From Rhabditoides inermis (Eukaryota > Nematoda > Chromadorea > Rhabditida > Rhabditidae), in the NCBI GenBank assembly GCA_963966185.1, contig CAWZYM010000302.1, positions 214,501 through 278,500 of the forward strand: a DNA stretch of 64,000 nucleotides. Reading direction: 5' to 3'. Position 1 is the stretch's first letter; each line of letters begins with the position of its first letter. Of this stretch, positions 45,054 through 55,897 are shown in pieces. The notes under the pieces are model-generated. The model worked only from the letters and a program-made list of their open reading frames with translations. It made no database searches and was not told where the DNA came from. Made by a program: the position numbers and the translations under genes.

Positions 45054-47088
45054 TTGCTTTCTTTCCATCTCTCTCTTTGTCATTCTCTCTCCATCTTTCT
45101 CTTCCCATCTCTCTCAATATCTGCCATTGTCTCTCATGTCTGCGCTTTTCTTTCTTCTTTCTCTCATGCACCACACGTCACAACGTATTCACGGATCGCC
45201 GTTACGTTTCACAAAACGTTTTTCCAACATATTTTCTCACTACCAGTCGATATCGCGCCTTCTGCGCTCTTCCTCCTGGTTATAGATGGCGGGGTCAAAC
45301 AATGCAAACCCGGCGCGCATTAGACGCTGGCGGCGGCGGGGCGGACTACACGCAAAGTGCAAGTTGGGAAAAGTCGTGACGGGAAGGAAGGAAGGAAGGA
45401 CACGAAACACGCTGGCCTTTCGCTTAGTGCGCACGCGGGATCGCCCATAACTTCTTTCAGAGAAGAGATACAAAGATGCCACCGACCAGTGATCTGGCCT
45501 ACGGAACGGTGCGAATCTAACTAGCATGATTTGGACGAGTTCACATTGTTGATAATATGACCTTTGGATATCGCTTCTTGAGAATTCTGGCGCGAGCCTT
45601 ATCCTAAGCCAAAAGAGAGGGCGCTGCGCGCCCTCTCTAATTGACAAATCACAATGAAACAATTCTAAATGAATGATGTGAAACATATTGCTTTCGTTGT
45701 AGTACTTTTTCAAAAGGAAAAGAAAATTTCTCAACATCTCAACAATCACTTTGCAAAAGTAACTTCACACAGCAACACGACGAAACATATACAACACATG
45801 ATTACATCAGCCCTTTCTCTTTCCAAATTCTCCATCAGTCCCCGACAACTATTCAATCGCAACTCTCCACTAATACACTGATCCCAGATGATAAGTGTGC
45901 ACCCACCTTCTCCCCTCCTCCTGCTCCTCCTCCCATCAGCTCCTCCTTCCTCTTCAGCCCTCCTCCCCCTCCTGTCCTTCTAGCGGGCGTCGTTGCCTGC
46001 TTGTTCCGAGCTGTCAGCGGAGAACGACCACACTGCAAGACGTGTATTGTCAACACGTCTTCGCGTAAACAAGTACATCTAACACACCATCTGAGAGAAC
46101 ATAATCTTCGGGATATGCAAAATTTTAATAACTGACCCCAGAAGGTTGCGGTTTGCCGGCCAACGGAGATTCGGGAGCACCGCGCAGTCTGAAACATGCT
46201 CCCTGATGCATTTCTCTCTCTCTCTCTCTCTCTTTCGCTCTCCATCCCTCCTTTCCATCTCCCACTCACTTCCTGACTTTCCGAATCTCTCCCACCGTCA
46301 GCGGACTCAGCTCCGTAAACACTTTCGGCAGTCCTTGTAGCAGCAACGTTCTGGAACAAAACCAATTAAACAAGTAAAACAAAAACAATCCGCCTCACCT
46401 GGCTCCGACCTGGGGAGTGTTCATACTCCCCCCTCTCCCTCCCTGTTGCTGCTCGGCCCGCAGCAGCTCCAGCTTGGCCTGCAGCGACTTGAGGAACACG
46501 TTCAGCTGACGAGGGGCAGCATTCGACAGTTGTAGGGACATCTGCCTGCGAACAGATACTCGTGTAAAAAACAGGAATACAGGTGAATCCACAAAACTTT
46601 CATCTTTCTTTACATTATTGTATTTCACGTGTTTTTAAAAACCGTATAAATTATAAGACAACGCACCTCGCCGGCATTTCTATGGCGCCCTTGCCGGTGG
46701 CCACAGCCGACGCGTGCACCTGGAAAGAGCGAGATTGGAAGATCACACAACGCTCACATTAAAATCAAATGTCACTTTTACAAGAATTACGAGAGTAAAA
46801 AGAATGAAGTACCTTGCAATCAGCGAGTTGATAGCTCATCACAGCCGGTCCACCGCCGGTGCGACTGCCCTGCATATTCACCTCCACCAGCAACTGCCTG
46901 CAATCCAGCAATCGATAATCTCGAAATCAATCAATAACTGCTTACCTGAGCGCGTTCCTTCCGAGGGTGACCCTGGCGTTCTTGCATGTCACCGCCTGGG
47001 TGTTCCTGCCTGATGAGAAACTCGCGATGCGGACAGCGCACTCCAGCGAATAGCAGTAGTTGCAATCAGATGGGGAAGGGTCCGCCAT
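38194..47088 (-). CDS. PIF1: PIF1-family 5'-3' DNA helicase
   Basis: This encodes a superfamily 1B helicase acting on G-quadruplexes, telomeres and mitochondrial DNA. From the ATG at 47088, about 19 exons include 46945-47088, 46811-46898, 46667-46720, 46400-46547, 46272-46350, 45904-46032, 43034-43129, 42790-42881, 42615-42699, 42310-42418, 42034-42104, 41446-41510, 40665-40820, 40461-40551, 40158-40265, 39761-39898, 39548-39622, 38622-38697, 38419-38531 and 38194-38287. The N-terminus matches the metazoan PIF1 N-domain. Helicase motifs are intact: GSAGTGKS (Walker A), [15 protein letters not shown] (Walker B), [39 protein letters not shown] and [19 protein letters not shown]. Introns carry a LINE fragment, a nested opposite-strand gene, a MITE and several microsatellites. 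The coding sequence appears uninterrupted. Confidence 0.95.
38798..39475 (-). pseudogene. LINE reverse-transcriptase fragment in a PIF1 intron
   Basis: Two pieces of a non-LTR reverse transcriptase can be read. The first has [20 protein letters not shown] and [20 protein letters not shown]. After a deletion and frameshift the C-terminal thumb-like part continues with [17 protein letters not shown] and [15 protein letters not shown]. The fingers/palm core with the catalytic aspartates is absent. It occupies most of the intron between 38698 and 39547, in the same orientation as PIF1. A 40-bp inverted duplication of its edge sits at 39383-39475. Confidence 0.82.
39383..39475. repeat. Inverted repeat at LINE fragment edge
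   Basis: AGAGGCCTTCCAGAGAGAAG on the left is inverted on the right as CTTCTCTCTGGAAGGCCTCT, with about 38-bp arms around a TGCTGGCATTG loop. Confidence 0.9.
41021..41036 (+). promoter_or_regulatory. TATA-box core promoter of nested secreted-peptide gene
   Basis: CATAAAAGAGAGCGGG lies about 65 bp upstream of the ATG at 41087 and matches the promoter of the nested gene at 3741 (TAAAAG-N-GAGCGGG). It is followed by a pyrimidine-rich run ending TTCAG directly before the start codon, which is suitable as a trans-splice acceptor. Confidence 0.6.
41087..41341 (+). CDS. Small secreted peptide, nested in a PIF1 intron
   Basis: This is an intronless frame of 84 residues. A signal peptide ([16 protein letters not shown]) is followed by a hydrophilic, Thr/Glu/Pro-rich stretch with an N-E-T glycosylation site and [20 protein letters not shown]. 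Only one cysteine occurs outside the signal sequence, near the C-terminus (SACHR). The gene lies fully within the PIF1 intron 40821-41445, on the opposite strand, and has its own TATA box and acceptor-like sequence, which argues that it is a real transcription unit. No homolog family was recognised. A larger frame starting further upstream is possible but would include the promoter. Confidence 0.65.
   Translation: MHCFVIVLLLAVAVAAFDGPWNRFGSQVEGKNETALPEGINTATEKIETTPTQEKEQYPETQTEKPHVFLTTAQPEDSTSACHR
41567..42030. repeat. GAGAAA hexanucleotide microsatellite, about 460 bp
   Basis: Long purine tract of GA, GAGAAA and GAGAGAAA units ending immediately before a PIF1 exon. Long frames on the minus strand here (poly Ser/Leu/Phe) are repeat artefacts. 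Confidence 0.97.
42895..43023. repeat. CT/CCCT-rich microsatellite with internal duplication
   Basis: A roughly 55-bp unit, CTCTCATCCTCTCTCCCTAT followed by CTCCCTCTTTAT, occurs twice between two PIF1 exons. Confidence 0.85.
43131..43675. mobile_element. piggyBac-like MITE with TTAA target duplication
   Basis: TTAA at 43131-43134 and 43672-43675 brackets an element of 537 bp. Its ends are AGGTAGTGTACCCTCTGA and, inverted, AGGTAGTGTACTCTCTGA. TTAA duplications are typical of piggyBac superfamily elements. There is no transposase frame. The left end overlaps the splice acceptor of the PIF1 exon 43034-43129. Confidence 0.8.
43719..44339 (-). repeat. 42-bp coding-like minisatellite between direct repeats
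   Basis: About ten units of 42 bp (44220 to 43800) keep an open minus-strand frame of 206 codons with a 14-residue period such as [15 protein letters not shown] second frame is also open for 178 codons. The array is flanked by direct repeats of about 110 bp (43699-43800 and 44240-44340, sharing GAATGC, CGAATGAAGCACTTTT and GATTTCCACTGTTACATT). It lies within the 2.8-kb PIF1 intron. Two long frames open at once suggest a repeat rather than a gene. Confidence 0.75.
44514..44840. repeat. Long inverted repeat, arms about 102 bp
   Basis: Arms 44514-44615 and 44739-44840 are inverted copies with no difference that I could see. They contain AAAAAGTACTCGGCGTAAAG and CCTGC at the inner edge. The central spacer is 123 bp with a CT tract. 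It may be a foldback transposon or a non-autonomous element in the PIF1 intron. Confidence 0.9.
45000..45115. repeat. CT microsatellite
   Basis: CT/TTTC tract in the long PIF1 intron. Confidence 0.85.
45577..45638 (+). repeat. Dispersed repeat ending in hairpin and CTAAT, copy 1
   Basis: TTCTTGAGAATTCTGGCGCG through AAGAGAGGGCGC-TGC-GCGCCCTCTCT and AAT. An almost identical 68-bp block lies at 60782-60849, after which the flanks diverge at the same base. This marks a precise 3' terminus of a mobile repeat. Confidence 0.7.
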
Positions 47089-47379
47089 CACTGCAATCGA
47101 TAATCACACAGGTATACAGGTATACTAGACAGTACTAGACAGGTGTGTCGCTTACGCGCGTGTTTCCCGCGCGATTCCTCGCCTCGGTATACTGTAGACG
47201 AGTGGGAGCGAGACATGTATCCCAATGGGATGGATGGACAGCCAGTTTTAATACACAAAAAAATAATATCATTCCAAAATAGACATTTTATTCTCATATA
47301 AGACTATAAATTCTTGACATATTTGCAGAGAAGGTTCCAACTTCAAAATACACTGGGTCATTCAATGGCGTATGGAGTA

Positions 47380-47688
47380 ACCGGGGGCGCGGCTCAGTGG
47401 ATAGAGCGTCCGTCTCTCAATCTCACGGTCGCTGGTTCGATCCCCCTCGGAGTCAACCATTCTTGCGAAATTCACCAAGCCCCTGTGGTGTGGCAATCCA
47501 CTCTCATGGCAGCCAGAAGGCGTCACAGCACCATCTGCGGACTCAAGAACGGAATTCAAGACGTCCGACGCCACCCAACCCAACTACCTCTGCTGACGTT
47601 GTCGTAATCCAAGAACCCCATCTTGTTCTCGACTAGGAGGACCCCGGATTCAACCGGCTAAACAAAAAAAAAAAAAAAAAAAAAGGAG
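47380..47688 (+). repeat. tRNA-like SINE with poly(A) tail
   Basis: The A-box-like GGCTCAGTGGATAGAGC and B-box GGTTCGATCC resemble a tRNA, but the anticodon arm does not fold properly. The region runs about 200 bp further and ends in 22 A residues at 47666-47687. Head plus tail fit a tRNA-derived retroposon that differs from the SINE family at 1195. It lies between PIF1 and the NYN-like gene. Confidence 0.6.
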
Positions 47689-47921
47689 CATACATGTTGA
47701 AGGTGAATATGAGTCATTAGAGACCAGGCAATGTTAAATATATTAAGGAAATACTTCACAAGAAGAAACTGGTACAATATAATACAGCCGTATCATTTTC
47801 ATTTCACAAAACTCACACATATATATGGTATCGCGCATGAACCATTATAAAACGATTCCTATCAAGTCATCACTGCAAAATATATAATTTAGCCTGGTAA
47901 GGCAATGCAATAATATCCCAC

Positions 47922-50900
47922 TCACTTCCACTCGAGGAGTGCATCTATGGAGCTCCTCTCCCCTCCCCTTCCCCTCTCCCCTCCTCCCCCTCCTGCTCCT
48001 GCTCGAATCGTCTCCACATCGACCAGTCTCTCTCCCTCCACCCTCTCCTCCTCCTCCTCTTCCCTCGCTGACTGCCGGGGCGTCAGCAGAGCCGTCTCCC
48101 GCGCCGCCTCCGCCTCCTCAATCACCCTGAAACGATACACATATCCACCACTCATATTATGTTTCAGCCACTTCTCATCTAACGAACATTAAAATATGAT
48201 CAATAAATATGATGTAATTTCAAACCTTAGTGCAATATAAAAATTCAACAGCAACACAAAAGATTTTGACCCTGACAGCAGAACGATACACACACTTATA
48301 GTTCAAGCAATCAAGCTGCGAGGAACTCACTTCATGTCCTCGTCCTGTAGTCGCAGCATCCGACCGACAGTCAGCAACACCTCCAGCCCACGCGTCTCTA
48401 TCTGCATAAAGGAGGGGGGTGAGAGAGAAAGAGAGAGAGAGAGAGATGGGAGATGTACTCACCACTCCCAGTTCATACACCCTGCTCAGCCTGTCCAGCT
48501 GATGCCACTGCGTCTCGAAAGACAGCTGCTGCTGCGCGCGCACATTCATCGCCACCTCAACAAACACGGTGTATGGCTACCGTAATCCCACCCGTCTACA
48601 GTACCCCTGCACTCACCTCATCCTTGTCCTGATAGTAGAGCAGCTTGTCCTTGCCGACCCGCACCTTGATCTTGTTGTACGAGTATTCGAGGGGACAAAA
48701 GAAGCGCTTGTGGAGTGTCTTCGGCAGAGAAGCTGCAATACGTTCAAAAAGACTTGCATACTTGCTCCCTCCCTCTCTCTTCCCCCTTCACTCTCCATCT
48801 CTGACTTTAATAAAGCAAGTATTAAAATACTTGCTTGATTAATTCATCCCCCTCTCACTCACTGGGCACTCCTCCCGCCCTGTTGATGAAGTAGACGCAG
48901 AGGAGTCTGTCGCTCGGACGGAGCTGCGCCTCGCTGCGAGAAGGGGTCGTCAACGCCACGGGAACAGCCACCACAGGCTGCAAACCATGCACATCAATCC
49001 ATCAATATGTTATTACACTCAACGGATACGGAACCATGCTGCCCACCCACCTTCTTATCGAGTCCCTTCTTCTCCGCCTTCTTCTGGAATGCGTAAACGA
49101 GCTGCGAGCCTCCTACAAGACAACCGTCCGTCTGAAAACACAATGTCAATACATTGACGATAAATTAAAACATTGTCACAAGTACTGATTTCACACATAT
49201 TCGAAACATACAATATGTAGAATAGGTGGGTATGAGAAGATGCTAATAATAAACTGACGGCGACGTGTAGAACTATCAAAACAATCACTAACGAAAACCG
49301 CATACTTGATCGACAATGAGGCGGACGTTGTTGAGCCACTCGGCCTCGTCGGAGAACTCGAGGATGCGAATCACACCCAGACGAACCAGCTCCATGTACG
49401 CACCACGGTCATTCACCTAGAGGTGGTAGGGTGAGAGGGAGAGGGAAGGGAAGGGAGAGGATCGACGCACCCTCTTGTTGAACTCTCCCTTCTTGGCGAC
49501 GAATCGTGGTCCGTAGCGGGGCGGCAGCAGTATCTCCACCTTGTGTCCCAGCAGGATGAACCGCACCGCCGCCATCACCAGAGGCTCCATTTCCTATACA
49601 CACAACACTCTCATTACGAAAAAATCACGATTACAATGACGAGATCCTTTTGAATTACAACAATCGCATTTCATTGTAAACATTATGAAACCGATTTGTT
49701 CCCATACAGTTATCAAAATTAGCTAACTTCAGAAAAAAATATTCCAAAATCGTATTCCAGTACCACAATCCCGTTCAACAAGACAAGTAGGAAACGCGAC
49801 TGACGAGCATGGTCTCGGGGAAGAATATGTCCTCGTTGCCGTGGTGGTTGGCCTCATCCCAGTAGAGAGACGGCTGGAAGCGACTGTTCCACGCAGCAAC
49901 CACAGACATGCCCTCTGAAACAGCAATCCATCAGCACACTCTCTCTTTTCTACCCTAAAAACTAAATTCATTTTCTCTCTCTTCAAATTCCAATCTTGAC
50001 CCACCGATGATGACTGGCCGTGTCATTGTGTTGTGTCTGTCGAGCACAGTGGGCGGGTGTTCCTCCATATCCAACAGAGCAGCGTCGCCCGCCCACAACA
50101 CACGCTGCTGCGCCAGGATCGACGACACCTGCAAGGTACGTCAAGATAAGTACGTCAACGATATAATATGATGAAAGAGTACGTGTACGTGAACGTGCAG
50201 GTGTGTCAAGATACCTGTACAGTACACACAAAGAATGCACTACCGTTTCCATACTACAATTTGCACACTACTGCTACTACAGTATCCCTACAACACTCAC
50301 CGCATCTCCAACAAGCGTGTCGATAGAAATCTCGCCAAACTGCGGACGAGGAGAAGAGCCGTTCGACCACTGCAACACGTCTCTCTCTCTCTCTCCTCTC
50401 TCTATCCACGCCATACAACTCGAACTCACCATCCTTCCCTCTTTCATCTCTCGCTCGTGTTCCACAAAATCTGCCATCGTCCTGAAAAAAAAAACATTTT
50501 CTCATAATTTTGACTTGACCCTGACATTCTTCCTCACACCTAACAAATACGTTTCGACACCACAATATAATGTCAGCGATGACTTAAAGGCTAATTTTTT
50601 CTCTTCCCGAGCGCATAGATATAATCCCGCACCCACCTGACAATGGTCTCCCTCGCCTGTGTCATTGGCCAGTCCTCTTGGGGGCCGGACAGGTCCACTA
50701 ACTCATCCTCCACAACTTCCCCCTGCAACACAACTCTCTCAAACAATCCTTTTACCTCTCTCTTTTTTCAATTTCATTTCACACACTCTCTCACAAACGA
50801 TAGAGAAGCAGACACCTCTCACTCCCTCTCTTCCCCACCCACCCTGTGCGGCACTTGGGCGACGCAGTCATTGTTGCTGTAGTCCCGTATGACCCTGTGT

Positions 50901-53031
50901 CTCCTCTCTCCTCCCCCTCCTCCTCCTCCTCCCCTCCTCCCTCTCCCTCCTCGACCGCCCCTTTCATGGCGGCAACCTCCACCCCCACCGCCGCGGTTCA
51001 TGTTCTCAAAAAAAAAAATACATTTGTGGAACCCAGTGACTACAAACTTCCTTGGGAGTACAAACTACCGAACTTTCTGCTATAACCCGGATAAACCCTG
51101 GCACACTTGAACAAACTACTTGAACCGTGCGGAAACCCGTCCTACCCTGTACTTGTCGGCCTGCATCTCGGCGACCATCTTGCGGCCACTCTCCGCCAGC
51201 TGCTCCAGCTCCCTCTCCTTCCTCTCCGCGCGCTCATCCAGGGGGAACGGGCGGACGGGCACGGAGGGGGGACGGCCCTACAACCGAGCACTTCTCCTTC
51301 CCTTCCTCTCTCTCCACTCTCCTCCTCTTCTTCCACCCACCTCCATGTTGCCGAACCCGCTAGTCATCTGCTGCTGTATGGTCGCTTGCAGTGGCGGCGT
51401 CGACTCGCTAGACGAGGCAGTTCTGAACAATAGCTATACCATCATCACCACAACAACAACAACAACAACAACAACCTACCTCGCTTCAGGGCCTCCTCCT
51501 TCGGCGGGCACATGTCCATTTCTGTATCCGAATCCGTCCATGAAATCACGCGGTTGTGGGATGGGAACGGGCTGGGGCTGGGGAGGCGTCGGATTCCGGC
51601 TCGTCTGGAACACGCTGCCACGGCCGCCTCCACCTGCAACGACAACAACATCAATCCACCGCGTACAGTAGAATCGCTGAGTCAACCCTCTTGACACAAA
51701 CAACAACTGTACTGTTTTACAGAATGATACCAATAAGTTGGACTTACCTCTGCCTCTCCTTACCCCACTGGTGGGTACGATGCCGGCTCCCTCGAATGGG
51801 GAGAAGACAGAGTGACTCCCGGGCGGGCACCCGAACGCCTCACTCGCTGGTCTGGCGGGCGGCGGGACAGCGCCAGTGGGAGGGGAAGTGGCAGGAGGCC
51901 CTGTCCGGTCTCGGGCCCGAAACTTATTCAACTGCTGTGTTTGGAGCGTGAGCCTAGCAATCCTCTTCTTCTCCTCCAACTCCCTCGCCTCCTGCTCCTT
52001 CCGCCCCCTCTCCTCCTCCTCCCTCCTCAACCGCTCTCCTCTAATCTTCTCCCGTCGCCTTTCCTCTTCTTGATTCACGTACGACTGCGGGAAGCCAAAC
52101 GTGGCAGCGGGCACGTTCTAGAAGCAAATATGTAAAACAACAAAACGTAATGAACATACACTGGAGAGTCCAAAGTGGGCGGTCGAGCCTCTGCTTCCAA
52201 AGGACGCAGTGGACGCCGTCGCCAGGGGAGTCGCGTTCTCATCGGGCGATCTCCCCTGCCCATGCCCATATTGTCTCCGCTCCTCCTCCCGTCTCTCCTG
52301 TTGTCGCTGCTCCCACTCCATCTGCCTCCGTCTCTCTTCCCTCTCTCGCTGTTCATACAGCGAAGGAGGAAAGCCCACAGTACATGCAGGCAGGTCGGCC
52401 TGAAAAGAGATGTTTCATGTTTACGTTTCATCAACAACATTCAAAGACATACCAACAATACCTCACCAACATGGCTAAACAACTAAATTCGACAATACAA
52501 CTATACCAACCTCATTCTGCCCAAGTCCATCATATCCACATTCGTTCAAATACGACGCATCCTGCAAAATGATCAATCAAATAGCTATAACAAATCGAGA
52601 AGGTGGCACACCCATACCGTATTCGATAGACGATGGGTCTGGAGCGGAAGTCACAAGTGCAAACGACCATACCTCATACTGGCTGACTTCATAGCCGGAA
52701 GTGGATGCGCACTGTTCACCCTGTCTCCGTCCCTCTTCCCTCTCTCGCATCTCGTATTCACCTCTGCTCCCATACGACTCATTCTGGAAAACAATCAATA
52801 ACACAACCTATCCATAAACCTGTATTGCTAGCCATGGACGCAGGATGTTCATTCACAATCACAACAGGACTTACCTCACGCCTCTCATAGTCTCCCGGAC
52901 CGAAAGCACTGGTCGGATGCGAAGTATGCGCAGATGTCGGTTGAAATCGCTCGAATCCAGACCTAAACACACAAGTATACCAACAATAACAACAACAGCC
53001 AGTAGGAGGAACAACAACAACAACAACAACA

Positions 53032-53072
<41 letters not shown>

Positions 53073-54809
53073 AATAACTCGACTCACGGTGGTATGTGCT
53101 TGTCTAATTCAGCGTTTCTCCTGGCGGCTTCTTCCAGTCTCTTTCTCTCCCGCTCCCTCTTCCTCTCTTCATCCCCTCGCACTGCCACTGGCTTCTGCAG
53201 CTGGGGAGGGGCGATCGAGATGAACGAGCGAGGAGACATCGATGCGGTCGAACGGCCCGCGTCTGCTGAATTGACATTGGGGTCGTGTATGTGTCATGAT
53301 AATGTTTGCGATTCCAAATAACACCATTTAATTGATTGATTGAACATTCTCGCCTGGCATTTGAAAATGACTCCTCCCACCTTGTATCAAAGTCATTTCC
53401 GTGTCGGATTCCGACGGTGTATCCGACGACGAAACTGCGCTCGTCAGAGAGGGAGACTGCAAGGGAACAGTAATGATCAAGTACATTAACGTATAGGAAT
53501 GAATACTATCAAAAATAGAGAAAAATACAATAAAACACGCACGACCCACCGGCATGTCCATGCCCATGCACTCGGGCGCTGGTTCCGGCGGAGTGACGCG
53601 GTTGCGGACCACCTTCCTCGCACAAGGCTTGCCGGGAGCAGTCTTCTTCTTATTCTGGTACAGCGTCTCCGGTCGATGTGGTTGATACTCACTCCGGGCC
53701 ACTCCTAAACGCAAAATCAACACTTAAACCATTTACTATCTATATGGAAGTATTGAAAAAGTCCATACACACTCACCACTTTCCGCATACAGCTCCCTCT
53801 TGCTCTTGCCGAACCCGATGGATTGTCCCGGCTGGAGGTTGCGTCCCAACCCCGTTGGCTGGCAGAACACACTGGCCGATGACCCCGCCCCTCCTTCTCT
53901 TCCTCCTCCCCTACTCATCGCAGCCAACTGAGCGAACGACGACTTGGGGTTGATGGTGTGCGTGCTACAGCCCGGTCTGGTATGAAACCAAGTTGAAAAG
54001 AAACGGAAAGAGTACTATAGCTATGTAAATATGCTGTACACAAAGAAACACTAACCCAGACGAGTTGCTGATATCAGAAGAGGGTTGGGTGGATTGGAGG
54101 GAGGCCGTGGAATTGGACGGGAACTGTGAGAAGGTCGAGTGGTACGACAGCGACTGCACAGAATCCACGTCTGACATCTGGAATCACACGTATAAAGACA
54201 CAAATTCATAACTCATCAGCATCACCCACATTATTCTTGAGCGATGCGACTGCGGCTCGCTCTATCTGTCGCTTCTCCTCCTCCCGACGGCGCTGCTCTT
54301 CTTCGAACGTCCTCAACAAAACGACAAATTCAGCAACAAAGCTCAGCCACCGCATATCAACAAGTAATGTACATAACTAGTAATCAATCAAATTCAAATT
54401 CAAATCAAATAAACTAAACAAAGACAAACCGTTGGCTCTCGCGCATAGCCCGCTCCAGTTCGTCGTCCATCGCTGGCACTGCTCCCGAACCAAACGCCGA
54501 TTGGCTGAAAGGAGACAATACTGACTGCATATACAATTACACAAACGAGCCTCTCGCCACTCTACCTCACGCGGCCTACGCCCTACACATTTCGCTTATA
54601 GTTAGCATAAATAAGGCGCGACCGCCACAGTACACAGTGACAAATGAGAGAGAGGACGTGCGTGTCAGAATATGACATTGCGCAACCACAACAGAGGGGT
54701 GAGGTTGGTAGAGATAGACAGAGCGTACTCACCCTTGTGAAGCCGTTGTCCCCGTGAGTCCGGCGGCCCACTGAGCGTGCGTCGATCTACCAAACCCGAA
54801 CCCCGACAT
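47922..54809 (-). CDS. Long low-complexity protein with C-terminal Zc3h12a/NYN-like domain
   Basis: The gene starts MSGFGFGRSTHAQWAAGLTG at 54809 and spans about 30 exons. The N-terminal two thirds is disordered, with FG/GF-containing starts, Q/E/R-rich coiled-coil stretches (EEQRRREEEKRQIERAA, QEEERRREKIRGERLRREEE) and proline/glycine-rich linkers. The last part reads like a PIN-fold NYN ribonuclease of the Zc3h12a (Regnase) type: MTRPVIIEGMSVVAAWNS, LVMAAVRFILLGHKVEILLP, GAYMELVRLGVIRILEFSDE and LIVDQTDGCLVGGSQLVYAF. C. elegans has related proteins in small-RNA pathways (RDE-8, NYN-1/2); a similar role here is inference. The first catalytic aspartate (DGxNV in Regnase) is Glu and the later N-D pair is missing, so activity is doubtful. 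The end at 47922 is uncertain because the stop overlaps a good donor (AAGTGAGT). Confidence 0.7.
51447..51476. repeat. ACA trinucleotide repeat
   Basis: Short run of ACA in an intron of the NYN-like gene. Confidence 0.9.
53008..53072. repeat. ACA/ACG trinucleotide repeat
   Basis: ACAACAACA passes into about 14 ACG units in an intron of the NYN-like gene, close to a splice donor. Confidence 0.95.
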
Positions 54810-55206
54810 TCACAGTGCACATGCAAGGCGATCTAGAATGTACAAGATATAATCGGGATGGCTGGGGACGCAAGTGCGGGTAAGTGCCGACTGTAGCCGA
54901 CGTCACGTGGCATATTGAGGGGGTGAGGCACCCCGCCGGGATTGCGAAATGAGAGCATATATATTTCGACACAGGGTACCGTTATCAGCCAGCATCGATG
55001 CGAATAGCGTACTCATATTGTTTGAAGATACGATCTCGGATCGGCCGCGGATCAACGGATGGATCAAGTTTCAAAGGAAAGTGTCAGTCTGGGGTGGGTA
55101 GTAGGCGCACACAGTTTATCAAAATAGAAACATCGTCACAACAATGAGAACAACATATAACCGTGATTCAACAATACAAAGGTAGAAAGTGGGGGGGAGT
55201 GAGATC

Positions 55207-55647
55207 TCAGTGCTCTCCGCCGCTGCCGCTCTCGTCTCCACCCACATACAGAACGTTGTTGCAGCTGAAAGTGATCCGGTAGTCAATAACTTTCATACAA
55301 GAATAAACCAAATACAAACAAACACATATGTATACAGAATTACAACGTTATAACATTATTTAGCGTCATAAACAACACAACAACACCTACCGGATGAGAA
55401 TCTCTCCGAGGTTTCCGGTATTGGCGCCGTCGATGAACTCTTCAGAGTTGGCCATCTGCAGGTTCATGTAGCCGTCAACCGAGACCAGCACGCCTGAACA
55501 ACAGGTGTACACGTTGAAAAAAACCACAACTAAAATATTGAAAAACTACTAACCGCGGTACTCCATTCCCCACTTCAGTTTGCAGACGATCGGCTTGCCG
55601 ATGAGGCCGTTGAGGAAAGGCTTGGGGTTCACAGGCTGCAGGGACAT
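55207..55647 (-). CDS. SNRPF: Small nuclear ribonucleoprotein SmF
   Basis: SmF is one of the seven ring proteins of spliceosomal U snRNPs. Three exons (55554-55647, 55391-55493, 55207-55264) give 84 residues, close to the usual length. Sequence hallmarks are [34 protein letters not shown] (Sm1) and [16 protein letters not shown] (Sm2), which identify the F type. The ATG is 4 bases behind CTTTCAG, a likely trans-splice acceptor, and this fixes the start. Transcription is divergent from the m-AAA-like gene at 55898, with about 250 bp between start codons. Confidence 0.97.
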
Positions 55648-55897
55648 GGCTCTGAAAGACATTACATGTTTACAAACACATTACTTGCTACACGAACGTT
55701 AAAAAAACAAAATAAATAAATAATCAACAAATTCAGCAAACAAAGTGCGGCGGAGCGTGCAAATACTTCACGGGGTGTCGTCAAAATTCTAAATTCTTAC
55801 CGCACTGAAGCGAACTCCATACACCGAACCTTTATTTTTTGCTGTATTAAGTGGTTCATTTCTTTTTGTTCGTTTTATATAATTTCTTAATTCTAGT
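55648..55897. promoter_or_regulatory. Divergent promoter interval
   Basis: 250 bp between SmF (minus) and the m-AAA-like gene (plus). Acceptor-like sequences lie near both ATGs (CTTTCAG on minus, TTCTAG on plus). No TATA box is evident. Confidence 0.45.
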
